Below, piece by piece: positions 25,913 through 33,842 of a stretch of DNA of 64,000 bases (the first letter of the stretch is position 1; every line of letters starts with the position of its first letter). Source of the stretch: Planctomycetota bacterium (GTDB lineage Bacteria > Planctomycetota > UBA1135 > GCA-002686595). The stretch is from NCBI GenBank assembly GCA_002862085.1, contig PKCK01000029.1:1-64000 (forward strand). Direction: 5' to 3'. Both the position numbers and the translations under genes were made by a program. A model generated the notes under the pieces. That model saw nothing but the letters and a program-made list of their open reading frames with translations. It made no database searches and was not told the origin of the DNA.

Positions 25913-26891
25913 GGAGATCACGGTAGCAGCGCTGCACGCGCTCGCCATCCTGGCTGTCCTGCATTGCGCAGCCTGCCACGCCGCGCCCGTGAGCGGCGAA
26001 CCGGGGAGCGTCACGCCGATCCGAGTCGCGCACCTGGGCGCGGAAGGCGGTGACGCCGAAGGCTTCGAGGCGCTGCGCAGGGACTTCGGGCGACGCAACC
26101 CCGGCTACGACGTGGAGTGGCGGGACACGCTCGACGGATTCGACGCGGACGAGCGCCACGTGGTCGCTTTCATCCAGTCGGGTTCGTCCGAGGCGCGCGT
26201 CGTCGATCGAGGCTCGCAGTGGACAGGAACGGAGCCCGCGCTCACGACGGGCGACGTCGTGCTGCTCCGACCCGGCGAGCGCTTCTCGGCGGCGAGCGCA
26301 CTCTCCGCCGTGGTGTTCACGGTCCCCGAGCCGTTCCCGCGCACACTCCCCACCTTCGTCCGCCCCGACTGGGACGAGCTCATCACCGACACACCGGGCG
26401 GCTGCGCGGAGGAGACCGGCGCCTACCGCCGGATCGTGCTGACGTGGCTCGAAACCGTCGGTCCCTACGTCTACCGGGCGCTCAACTGCCACCGCGTCCG
26501 GATCACCGACTCGTTCTCCCACTACCACCCGCTGAAGGGCGGCTTCGACGAGTTCTACCTCGTCCAGATGGTCCAGCCCGGAGCGGTGCTCTACACGAGC
26601 GACGGGACCGGGCGCATCGAAGACCCGGCGGCCGTGACGCGCGCCGAGGCTCCACGACTCTTCGAGAGGCATCCGCTCGAGGTCGGCGACCTCGTATACC
26701 TGCCGCGCGGCACGGTCCACCGTGGATTCGGCGGTGTGCTGGCACAGATCATCACCGCGCCAGGCTTCAGGCCCGGCGCGGAGATCGGCGTCGACCATCA
26801 CCTGCGCGCGATCAACGAGCGGCTCGGACTGGCCGGCGAGGACGCGCTCCCCTATCGCGAGGCGTCGGCGTCGCGAGCGGTCGTGAAGTGA
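25911..26891 (+). CDS. Cupin-fold exported protein
   Basis: 326 residues from the ATG at 25911 (MEITVAALHALAILAVLHCAAC, a signal-like helix); an upstream in-frame ATG at 25896 would add five residues. The C-terminal half contains a cupin barrel: SFSHYHPLKGGFDEFYLVQMVQPGAVLY and LEVGDLVYLPRGTVHRGFGG, where HYHP, the Glu of FDEFY and the second-motif His form a possible metal site. An earlier TTGDVVLLRPGERF looks like half of another cupin, so a bicupin is possible. The ligand is unknown. Its start codon overlaps that of the opposite-strand DUF6807 gene. Confidence 0.65.
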   Translation: MEITVAALHALAILAVLHCAACHAAPVSGEPGSVTPIRVAHLGAEGGDAEGFEALRRDFGRRNPGYDVEWRDTLDGFDADERHVVAFIQSGSSEARVVDRGSQWTGTEPALTTGDVVLLRPGERFSAASALSAVVFTVPEPFPRTLPTFVRPDWDELITDTPGGCAEETGAYRRIVLTWLETVGPYVYRALNCHRVRITDSFSHYHPLKGGFDEFYLVQMVQPGAVLYTSDGTGRIEDPAAVTRAEAPRLFERHPLEVGDLVYLPRGTVHRGFGGVLAQIITAPGFRPGAEIGVDHHLRAINERLGLAGEDALPYREASASRAVVK

Positions 26892-27000
26892 CCGAAAGAC
26901 GCATGCGCGCTGCGCCGTCCCGTTTTCGGCCACGCCGGGCGGAGGAGGATCGCGGCGCCGAAGAGTGCGAGGGGGTCGTTCGGGTCGACGATGGGCGCGC

Positions 27001-27009
27001 TGTTAACAT
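27001..27009 (+). promoter_or_regulatory. Possible extended -10 (TGTTAACAT)
   Basis: TGnTAACAT resembles an extended -10 element (TGnTATAAT) and stands out in GC-rich surroundings. It would give a leader of about 20 nt before the ATG at 27036. No good -35 is seen. Confidence 0.35.
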
Positions 27010-27024
27010 GAGTGCAGATCCTTC

Positions 27025-27031
27025 AAGGTGA
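27025..27031 (+). promoter_or_regulatory. Shine-Dalgarno AAGGTGA
   Basis: One of the few clear ribosome binding sites in the window. AAGGTGA ends 4 nt before the ATG at 27036 and supports that start over the track start at 27012. Confidence 0.55.
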
Positions 27032-27035
27032 CCCC

Positions 27036-28958
27036 ATGCGTCGATCCTCCTTCGCGTTCTCCCTCATCACCGCCGCGATCCTCGTCACAGCGCCGGAGAT
27101 CGCACAGTCTGCGCAGCGCTCGGCGCTGGTCCCCCGGCAGGTCGCAGCGCCAGCGTCCGACCTCCTCGACGGAACGCTGCGACTGCCCGACCCCGGCGAA
27201 GGCGCCGTTCGATCGCACGCCGCGATCTTCTGGCTGGAGTGGGAGAGCTCCGGCGAGGACCGCTGGGCCGCGGAAGCCGGCCTCCCCGTGACGTCGGGAG
27301 CTCTGGGTGTCGCGGTCCAGGCCTTCGACGCCTCGTCGTTCGAGATCGAATGCACCGTGGAGGGCGCCGCCGTTCCCGTCAGGGCGCGCCGGGACCAGCT
27401 GCTCTCGCCGGAGTTCGGCGGCCAGGGCGTCCAGCGACTCGACCTCGACGTCGCGTCAGCCGGCGCGGCGTCGATCCGGCTCGTCGCGCGCAGCCGAGAC
27501 GTCCCCGCGCCCGCGGTCCTCGTCGTTCGCGACGCTGCGGACCTCGTCGCGTCCGCGCACGTCGACACCCACATGCTCCTCGCAGATCGCGGCTTCCACC
27601 TCGTGGCGCAGGTGGAGCGCGAGGACGCGCCCGTCCGGGGCGTGGAGCGGGCCACGGCCAGGGTGGAGGGGCCTGGCTTCGACGCGTGGATCGATCTCCG
27701 GGACGACGGCCTGAGCGGCGACGGTGCCGCCGGCGACGGGCGTTTCGGAGCGCGGATGCCCGCGGGACTCTCGGGCAGGTACGCGGCGCGCATCGAGCTC
27801 GAGGGCCGGAGCGGCGGCGCGGGCTTCCTGCGCACCACCCGCGTGACCTTCCAGGTGACGGAGCCGCTGCTCGAGCTGACCGGCACGGCGTCCTCCGCCG
27901 TGGAGGACGCGCGGCGACTGCGCCTCGACATCGACGCCGACGGCGTCGGAGACGCCCAGCGCGTGCAGGTCTCGGCAGAGGTGTGGGCCCATGACGAGCT
28001 CGGCCGGGCCCGGCCGATGGCCTGGCTCTCGCGCATCGACGCGCCGCGCGTGTCCTCCGCGGCGCCGGATCGCTGGACCCTCCCCCTCTGGCTCGACGCC
28101 GGATGGTTCTCCGCCACCGGGCTACGCCCGCCGCTGGAGCTCAGGGCAGTGCGCGTGCAGGACCCCGACCACCTCGGCGTGCTCGCCCGCGCGGACCGCC
28201 TCGCCGTCCCACCGGGCCCGCTCCCCCCGTCGGCCGGCCGCGTCACGACCACGATCAGCCGGCTCACCGGGTTCACCGTCAGCGGCTCCGTCCCGCTCAC
28301 GCCCGGTGACGACAGCACGCCCGTCATCCCGAATCCGGGCCTGATGCTCAGCCACGGGTACTGCTCGGGCGGCAGTCCCTGGCCCAACGGCGACTTCAGC
28401 GCGCCGAAGCGAGAGTTCTCCGATCCGAACCGGAACCGGAGCCACGACCAGTTCGCGAACCGGCTCGCGGCCCAGGCCGCGGGCTACACCTCCTTCGGCG
28501 TGGTCGGCCACAGCCAGGGCGCCAACGCGGCGCTGCACCTCCTGACCTACTACCAGAGCCCCCTCGACCGCGCGCTCGGACCGCGACGGATCCAGAGCCT
28601 GGGAGCGCCCTACAGCGGCACGCCCCTCGCCTCGCTCGGATTCTTCGCGTGCGGCGTCAACGACAACCTCACCCCCTCTGGGTCGATCACGTGGCTCGCC
28701 GGGATTCCGACCTGGGCGCGCCGCGAGGTGTACTACTACACGACAGCGAACAGCGGCTTCTTCGCGTGCCAGTTCCTCACCGCTCTCCTCCTCTCGAACC
28801 CCGAGGATGGAACGACGGAACGCGAGGCGGGCCAGCTGACCGGTGCGAACAACATGGGCCACGTCACCGGGTGGTGCCACACCACCTCGATGAGCCAGCC
28901 GGCCCAGTACCGCGACGGTGCCCGCAACGCGATCATCGACGCGCTCGCGGCGCGCTGA
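27036..28958 (+). CDS. Conditioned-medium-factor-like secreted protein (alpha/beta-hydrolase-like C-terminal domain)
   Basis: 640 residues from the ATG at 27036, preceded by a Shine-Dalgarno. The signal peptide is MRRSSFAFSLITAAILVTAPEIAQSAQ. The first 400 residues are beta-rich and probably Ig-like (SARVEGPGF, DDGLSGDGAAGDGRFGARMP). The C-terminal part has HGYCSGGSPWP, DPNRNRSHDQFANRL, VVGHSQGANAALHLLTYY, YSGTPLASL, DGTTEREAGQLTGANN and GHVTGWCHT. These match from memory the bacterial conditioned medium factor family, with GHSQG as a serine-nucleophile elbow. It could be an extracellular lipase/esterase or surface factor. The family name does not imply quorum sensing here. Confidence 0.65.
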   Translation: MRRSSFAFSLITAAILVTAPEIAQSAQRSALVPRQVAAPASDLLDGTLRLPDPGEGAVRSHAAIFWLEWESSGEDRWAAEAGLPVTSGALGVAVQAFDASSFEIECTVEGAAVPVRARRDQLLSPEFGGQGVQRLDLDVASAGAASIRLVARSRDVPAPAVLVVRDAADLVASAHVDTHMLLADRGFHLVAQVEREDAPVRGVERATARVEGPGFDAWIDLRDDGLSGDGAAGDGRFGARMPAGLSGRYAARIELEGRSGGAGFLRTTRVTFQVTEPLLELTGTASSAVEDARRLRLDIDADGVGDAQRVQVSAEVWAHDELGRARPMAWLSRIDAPRVSSAAPDRWTLPLWLDAGWFSATGLRPPLELRAVRVQDPDHLGVLARADRLAVPPGPLPPSAGRVTTTISRLTGFTVSGSVPLTPGDDSTPVIPNPGLMLSHGYCSGGSPWPNGDFSAPKREFSDPNRNRSHDQFANRLAAQAAGYTSFGVVGHSQGANAALHLLTYYQSPLDRALGPRRIQSLGAPYSGTPLASLGFFACGVNDNLTPSGSITWLAGIPTWARREVYYYTTANSGFFACQFLTALLLSNPEDGTTEREAGQLTGANNMGHVTGWCHTTSMSQPAQYRDGARNAIIDALAAR

Positions 28959-28982
28959 GATGGAGCGGCGACGCCGGCTCGC

Positions 28983-29324
28983 TCAGATCGCGGTCCCGCC
29001 CGACTCCCCGGTACGGATCCGGATGCACTGCTGGAGCTCGGTGACGAAGATCTTCCCGTCGCCGACCTCGCCCTGGCCGCGGCGGGCCGCGGTGAGGATC
29101 GCGTCGATCGTCGTCTGGACGTAATCGTCGTTGCAGGCGATGTCGAGCCGCACCTTGGGCGCGAGCTCGGGCGCGACCTCGAGCCCACGATAGATCTCGG
29201 TGCTCTCCGCCTGACCGCGGCCCGCGCAGCGCGTGACGGTGATGCGCGTGATCTCCGCCTTGATGAGGGCCTGTCGAACCTGGTCGAGCTGCTCGGGGCA
29301 GATGATGGCCGTGATGAGCTTCAT
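28983..29324 (-). CDS. glnK: P-II nitrogen regulatory protein (GlnB/GlnK)
   Basis: 113 residues, the standard PII length. The fold is clear: MKLITAIICPEQLDQVRQAL, then ITRITVTRCAGRGQ before the T-loop, DDYVQTTIDAI, and GDGKIFVTELQQCIRIRTGE with the conserved B-loop. The T-loop reads TEIYRGLEVAPELAPKV. The Tyr equivalent to E. coli Tyr51, the uridylylation site, is Val (residue 50), while Tyr45 is kept. The gene follows amt by 18 nt on the same strand, the classic glnK-amtB arrangement, so it likely gates ammonium uptake by binding Amt in response to ATP/ADP and 2-oxoglutarate. Confidence 0.95.
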   Translation of the reverse strand: MKLITAIICPEQLDQVRQALIKAEITRITVTRCAGRGQAESTEIYRGLEVAPELAPKVRLDIACNDDYVQTTIDAILTAARRGQGEVGDGKIFVTELQQCIRIRTGESGGTAI

Positions 29325-29342
29325 GGTTCCTGTCTCCGCCGA

Positions 29343-30605
29343 TCAGTTGGGGTTCAGGTATCCGTAGCCGTGCTCGCCATGGACGCTGTGGTCCAGGCCG
29401 GCGAGCTCGCCGCGCTCCTCCAGCCGGAAGCCCACGGTCTTCTCCACGAGCACGAGCAGCACGATCGTCCCGACCGCGGAGGCGGCCGCCGCCACGACGA
29501 CACCCATCGCCTGGTGGCCGAACTGGGCGAGCACGCCTGCCTCGGGGACGTCGCGGAGGAACAGCACGAGACCGAGCGCGCCGACGATGCCGCCGACGCC
29601 GTGGATCCCGAAGACGTCGAGGGTGTCGTCGTAGCCCATGCGGTTCTTCAGGGCGATCGCGCCGTAGCACGCAGCCGACGCCATCAGACCCAGGGCCATG
29701 GCCCCGGCGGGCCGCACATCACCCGCTGCTGGAGTGACCGCGACGAGGCCCGCCAGGATGCCGGAGACGAGGCCGAGGCTCGTTGCCTTCCCGTGCCGCC
29801 ACCCCTCGATGAACATCCACCCGAGGGCGCCCGCCGCCGCGGCGGCCTGGGTGGCGGTGAGCGCCTGCGCGGTCTTCAGCCCGCTCTCCACGGAGCTGCC
29901 GGCGTTGAAGCCGAACCAACCCACCCACAGCAGACCCGCGCCGATCAGGGTCATGACGAGATTGTTGGGATGCATGGCCACCCGCGGGAAGCCGCGGCGC
30001 GCGCCGAGATAGAACGCGGCGACGAGCCCCGCGACCCCCGCCGAGACATGGATCACGGTGCCACCGGCGAAGTCGATGGCGTCGCCGGTGAGGAACCCAC
30101 CGCCCCACACGATGTGAGCGAGCGGGTTGTAGATGAGGAGACTCCACAGCGCGATGAAGACGCAGTAGCCACGGAAGCGCACGCGCTCGGCGAAAGCGCC
30201 TGCGATCAGAGCGGGCGTGATGATCGCGAACTTGCCCTGGAACATCGCGAAGACGTACTCGGGGATGCCGCTCTCCATGATCGTGGTGTCGATACCCGCG
30301 AGCATCACCTTGGAGGAGTCCCAGCCGATCACGCCGCCGACGCTCGGCCCGAACGAGAGCGCGTAGCCAGCGACGACCCAGATCACGCCGACGATCGCCA
30401 TCGCCGCGAAGCTGTGCATCATGGTCCCCAGCACGTTCTTCGTGCGCACGAGGCCCCCGTAGAACATGGCGAGGCCCGGGATCATCAGGAGGACGAGCGC
30501 GGTGCTGGTCAGCATCCAGGCGGTCGTTCCGGTGTCGATCGCGGGCGGATCTTGAAGGAGCGGCGCCGCGGCGAGCGCGGCGGTCGTGGAGTGGGGACCG
30601 ATCAA
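29343..30605 (-). CDS. amt: Ammonium transporter
   Basis: Amt/Mep/Rh family membrane protein. TALVLLMIPGLAMFYGGLVRTKN is the first helix with the Amt signature, followed by GDAIDFAGGTVIHVSAGVAGL and DDTLDVFGIHGVGGIVGAL, each carrying a pore His. I place the start at a TTG at 30605, which gives a pre-helix leader (about 22 residues ending in Ala) like the AmtB signal peptide. The track ATG at 30746 and a GTG at 30710 add residues of low-GC, non-coding character. The C-terminal tail carries GYGYLNPN. It imports ammonium and pairs with the downstream PII protein. The start is uncertain. Confidence 0.93.
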   Translation of the reverse strand: MIGPHSTTAALAAAPLLQDPPAIDTGTTAWMLTSTALVLLMIPGLAMFYGGLVRTKNVLGTMMHSFAAMAIVGVIWVVAGYALSFGPSVGGVIGWDSSKVMLAGIDTTIMESGIPEYVFAMFQGKFAIITPALIAGAFAERVRFRGYCVFIALWSLLIYNPLAHIVWGGGFLTGDAIDFAGGTVIHVSAGVAGLVAAFYLGARRGFPRVAMHPNNLVMTLIGAGLLWVGWFGFNAGSSVESGLKTAQALTATQAAAAAGALGWMFIEGWRHGKATSLGLVSGILAGLVAVTPAAGDVRPAGAMALGLMASAACYGAIALKNRMGYDDTLDVFGIHGVGGIVGALGLVLFLRDVPEAGVLAQFGHQAMGVVVAAAASAVGTIVLLVLVEKTVGFRLEERGELAGLDHSVHGEHGYGYLNPN

Positions 30606-30893
30606 AGGAGCAGTCGACTGGGGCCGGCTTGGCCGTGGAACGAGGCGAGCGGCGACTCGACGTTCACCGCGCAGGTCTGTGCTCAGATGATCGCAACTCC
30701 TGGGAATCACGCGTTCGCCTCGTTCGAATTGCTGATCGGCACTCATCGCACGTCAATGACGGCGCGCTGAGCCGCGGCAAATGCGCGCAGCCGCAGGCAT
30801 CGGGACAGGTTCGCACCCGACAGCCCCTCGCTCGGCCCCGAAGCTCCGCACTGCTCGGGCCGCGCGGCCACTCGTCGCCGCGAACTCGTGGGA

Positions 30894-31184
30894 TCAGCGC
30901 CCATGATCGAGGGTGCGGATGGGCTCCTCGATCCGGGGCGCCGGCACCCTGGTGGCCTCGGCCGTGAGGGCTTCGCTGTGTCGCTCGGCGGTCACCGTCG
31001 CGCTCGGCGCGAGGTCACCCACGATCATCTCGGGCTGCTGCGGATCTGCACGCTCCGGTTCGGAGGCCTCCGGGCTCTTCTGCTCGGCCGTCGAAGCCGG
31101 ACCGACGCCGGTGCTGCCGCCAGGCATGTTCCGCGCGCACAGCGTGAGGAGCACCAGAGCGAGAGTGCGTGTGATCGGGCACAT
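30894..31184 (-). CDS. Small hypothetical exported protein
   Basis: 96 residues from an ATG at 31184: MCPITRTLALVLLTLCARNM is a hydrophobic signal-like start, then a low-complexity Ser/Glu/Pro/Thr-rich tail. The track ORF is longer (31580) but its N-terminal part overlaps the kinase gene in antisense. No homology is recognised. It may be a real small secreted protein or chance open frame; the signal-like start is the only argument for it. Confidence 0.3.
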   Translation of the reverse strand: MCPITRTLALVLLTLCARNMPGGSTGVGPASTAEQKSPEASEPERADPQQPEMIVGDLAPSATVTAERHSEALTAEATRVPAPRIEEPIRTLDHGR

Positions 31185-31378
31185 GGCGCCAGATCCTGGT
31201 TCCATCCGTGCGGAGGGGCGCAGCGGCGGGGGTTCTCGTCCGCGCGACGAGGAAGTCCGCCCCCGACACGCCGCTGCATTGGGCGACACGCGCGACTTAT
31301 GAGATAGTCGGGCGGCCAGCGGTCCGCCTCGACCGGGGACCGAGTCACGACCTTCGATCTCCATCGAAGACGAGCATG

Positions 31379-31412
31379 CCCGTGAGGCCGGCGCGACCGC
31401 CGGCCTCACGGG
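31379..31412 (+). promoter_or_regulatory. Perfect 14-bp inverted repeat 16 nt before the histidine kinase start
   Basis: CCCGTGAGGCCGGC, loop GCGACC, GCCGGCCTCACGGG. The hairpin ends 16 nt upstream of the ATG at 31429. It has no U-tract and no upstream plus-strand gene to terminate, so a leader-RNA or operator role is more likely than plain termination. That role is inferred. Confidence 0.5.
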
Positions 31413-31428
31413 TCCCGATCCCCCCCTG

Positions 31429-32667
31429 ATGAGCAGCCAGGACAAAGACGCAGACACGCCGGAGGAGAATCCGGTCGACCTGCTCCTCGCGATGTCCGCA
31501 AACTCCACCGGGGACCTGGCGGATGTCCTGGAGCGAGGCCTGGCGCATGCGGCGGCCTTCTTCGGCCTCGACTTCGGCATCGTCAGCCGTGTGACGGGCG
31601 GACGCTACGTGATCGAGCACGTGCACCAGCCAGACGGCCAGGGACTCGGGGTCGGTCAGGAGTTCCCTGTCGGCGAGACCTACTGCGCGATCACCCTGGA
31701 GGCCGACGACGTCGTCTCGATCGACGAGATGCGCTCGTCGCAACACAGCGGTCATCCCTGCTACGAGAAGTTCCAGCTCGAGTCCTACATCGGCGTGCCC
31801 TTGCGGGTCGGCGGCGAGGTCCACGGCACCCTGAGCTTCTTCGCATCCGACGCACGGCCGCAGCAGTGGAGCGAGAGCGACCGCCAGCTCGTCCTGGTGC
31901 TGGCACGCTGGGTGGAGGGGACGATCTCACAGGAGAGCCTGCGTCAGCGACTGTCCTCGACCCTCCGCGCGAACCACGAGCTCATCGAGCGCAACGCGGA
32001 CCTCGAGAGCTTCGCGCGCCACGCGAGCCACGATCTTCAGGCGCCCCTGCAGAACGTCACCGCCCTCGTCGGGATCCTCGCCGAGGATCTCGAGGACGGC
32101 GATCTGGAGCGCGCCGCCGAGGACTCCCGGCTGATCGGCGGCGAGGTCGCGCGCATGTCCGACCTCGTGCAGGCGCTGCTCGCTCTCGCCCGCAGCGGGC
32201 GCGCCGAGATCGGCGACGACCTGATCCAGCTCGAAGACTGCGTGAACAAGGCGCTGGACTCGCTGCAGCCGACGATCGAAGCCGCCGGCGCGGAGATCGT
32301 CGTCGGCGATCTCCCGTCAGCGCCGGGGTCCGACCAGCTCCTGACCCAGGTCTTCCAGAACCTCGTCGAGAACGCGGTGAAGTTCAGCCGCGCCGGCGTG
32401 GCGCCCCACGTCGAGGTCCTGGGGCGTCCCGTGGACGGCGCGGTCGAGGTCACGGTCAGTGACAACGGGATCGGCATCGACCCCGAGAAGCTCGAGCTGA
32501 TCTTCGAGCCTCTGACTCGCCTCCACGCCGTGTCCGACCACGCGGGCTCCGGCATCGGGCTCGCGATCGTCCGCAAGGTCGTCCGCCGTCACGGCGGCGA
32601 CGTCTCGGTACGGTCGACGCCGGGCGAGGGCTCCACCTTCCGGCTCACGCTCCGGACGAAGGGCTGA
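31429..32667 (+). CDS. GAF-domain sensor histidine kinase
   Basis: 412 residues, cytoplasmic, no membrane helices. A GAF domain spans about 15-170 (FGLDFGIVSRVTGGRYVIEHV, PVGETYCAITLE, YIGVPLRVGGEVHGTLSFF). The phosphoacceptor H-box is FARHASHDLQAPLQNV at about 200. The catalytic domain has the N-box FQNLVENAVKFSR, G1 DNGIGIDPEK, an F-box EPLTRLH and G2 GSGIGLAIVRK. No receiver or output domain and no adjacent response regulator are seen, so it is an orphan kinase. The GAF carries a Cys (ETYCAI) typical of bacterial light or redox-type GAFs, but no chromophore is established. Translation may be affected by the upstream hairpin. Confidence 0.9.
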   Translation: MSSQDKDADTPEENPVDLLLAMSANSTGDLADVLERGLAHAAAFFGLDFGIVSRVTGGRYVIEHVHQPDGQGLGVGQEFPVGETYCAITLEADDVVSIDEMRSSQHSGHPCYEKFQLESYIGVPLRVGGEVHGTLSFFASDARPQQWSESDRQLVLVLARWVEGTISQESLRQRLSSTLRANHELIERNADLESFARHASHDLQAPLQNVTALVGILAEDLEDGDLERAAEDSRLIGGEVARMSDLVQALLALARSGRAEIGDDLIQLEDCVNKALDSLQPTIEAAGAEIVVGDLPSAPGSDQLLTQVFQNLVENAVKFSRAGVAPHVEVLGRPVDGAVEVTVSDNGIGIDPEKLELIFEPLTRLHAVSDHAGSGIGLAIVRKVVRRHGGDVSVRSTPGEGSTFRLTLRTKG

Positions 32668-32745
32668 GCCGCCGCGCCGGAGCGGGGCTTCGCAGCTCGC
32701 CCCCCCCGGCCGCCTCCCTCTCGCTCCGCGCCGCGAACTCCGGGC

Positions 32746-33633
32746 ATGCAGCGCGTCCGTCGCAGATTCCGCCAGGCGGCGTTGGCCCTCATCGCGGTCG
32801 CGGGGCTCGCGACCGTCGCCGTGAAGGTCTTCGGAGCGACGATCATCAACGGACTCTCCGCGAACGGCGTCTATCACCGGACCGCTGGGGTCGCTTACGG
32901 CGAACATCCGCGACAGGTCCTCGACCTCTACGCGCCCATCGGAAGCACGACCGCCTCACCGGTGCTGCTCTTCTTCTACGGAGGCGGCTGGACCGAGGGG
33001 ACGCGAACGGACTACGAGTTCGTCGCGTCGTCTTTCGCGCGTGAGGGCTTCCTCGTCGTCCTGCCCGACTACCGCCTTCACCCCGAGGTCACCTTCCCCG
33101 CGTTCGTGGACGACGCCGCCGCGGCTGCGACGTGGGTGCAGGAGCACGCTGGGGACCACGGCGGTGATCCGAGCCAGATCTTCCTCGCCGGACACTCCGC
33201 CGGGGCTTACCTCGCGGCTCACGTGGCGCTGTGGCCGGAGAAGATGCTCGCGGCGGGCGGCGACCCGGAGGGATTCGCGGGGCTCGTGGGCCTCGCGGGC
33301 CCCTACGACTTCCTGCCCCTCGACGAGGGCAGCGTCCTGGAACGGATCTTCCCGGCGGCCACACGCCTCGAGAGCCAACCGATCCACCACGTGGACGCAG
33401 GGGCCGTGCTCCCTCCGGTGCTGCTCGTCCACGGGACCGCGGACGAACGCGTCTGGCCGCGTAACTCCCGGAGGCTCGCCGCGGCGCTCGAGCAACGCGG
33501 CGCCGACGTGACCCTGATCACCTACGAGGGGGTCGGTCACGCCCGCCTCGCGGCCTCGCTGGCGCCCGCCTTCGACTTCCTCTCCCGAGCGCGACAGGAC
33601 GTTCTCGACTGGCTGTCCGCCCGGACCTCCTGA
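32746..33633 (+). CDS. Alpha/beta hydrolase (carboxylesterase/BD-FAE type), membrane-anchored or exported
   Basis: 295 residues with an N-terminal helix (RRRFRQAALALIAVAGLATVAV). The oxyanion region is LFFYGGGWTEG, an HGGGW variant with Tyr for His. The nucleophile elbow is AGHSAGAYLAAH, the Asp is in HGTADERVWP and the His in GVGHARL. These are hallmarks of the esterase/lipase group including bacterial feruloyl-esterase-like enzymes. The substrate is unknown; it lies 78 nt after the kinase gene without clear coupling. Confidence 0.83.
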   Translation: MQRVRRRFRQAALALIAVAGLATVAVKVFGATIINGLSANGVYHRTAGVAYGEHPRQVLDLYAPIGSTTASPVLLFFYGGGWTEGTRTDYEFVASSFAREGFLVVLPDYRLHPEVTFPAFVDDAAAAATWVQEHAGDHGGDPSQIFLAGHSAGAYLAAHVALWPEKMLAAGGDPEGFAGLVGLAGPYDFLPLDEGSVLERIFPAATRLESQPIHHVDAGAVLPPVLLVHGTADERVWPRNSRRLAAALEQRGADVTLITYEGVGHARLAASLAPAFDFLSRARQDVLDWLSARTS

Positions 33634-33842
33634 TGCTCCGCGGCCGGCAGGCTCGCCGTCCGCCGCCTCCAGGAGGCCGCCGAGATCTCCATGGATCCTC
33701 TCCGGCCAACCGGCTCGACCTCGCGCACGCGAGAACGATGCCATGGGCCGATCCGGATCGCTGGGCGGCTAGGATAGCCCCGACGACATGACCACACAGC
33801 ACGGCCGAACGAGCGCCGCGGACGCCCCTGAGGTCCGCTGAG

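Larger units (their letters stand above)
30747..31428. other. Intergenic region upstream of amt and the histidine kinase
   Basis: This 680-bp stretch, together with 30606-30746, contains the least GC-rich sequence nearby (30660-30760), which suggests that the amt promoter lies there. It contains one small minus-strand ORF (30894-31184) and a strong hairpin (31379-31412) just before the kinase start. I find no sigma-54 -24/-12 pair with correct spacing near amt. Confidence 0.45.

Noticed and set aside
29343-30746. 467-aa ammonium transporter starting at the ATG 30746
   Set aside because: The 47 residues before the TTG at 30605 have non-coding composition and relatively low GC, so I kept the shorter form, with an uncertain start.
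30606-30760. Possible sigma-54 promoter before amt
   Set aside because: No GG-N10-GC spacing consistent with the -24/-12 consensus was found.
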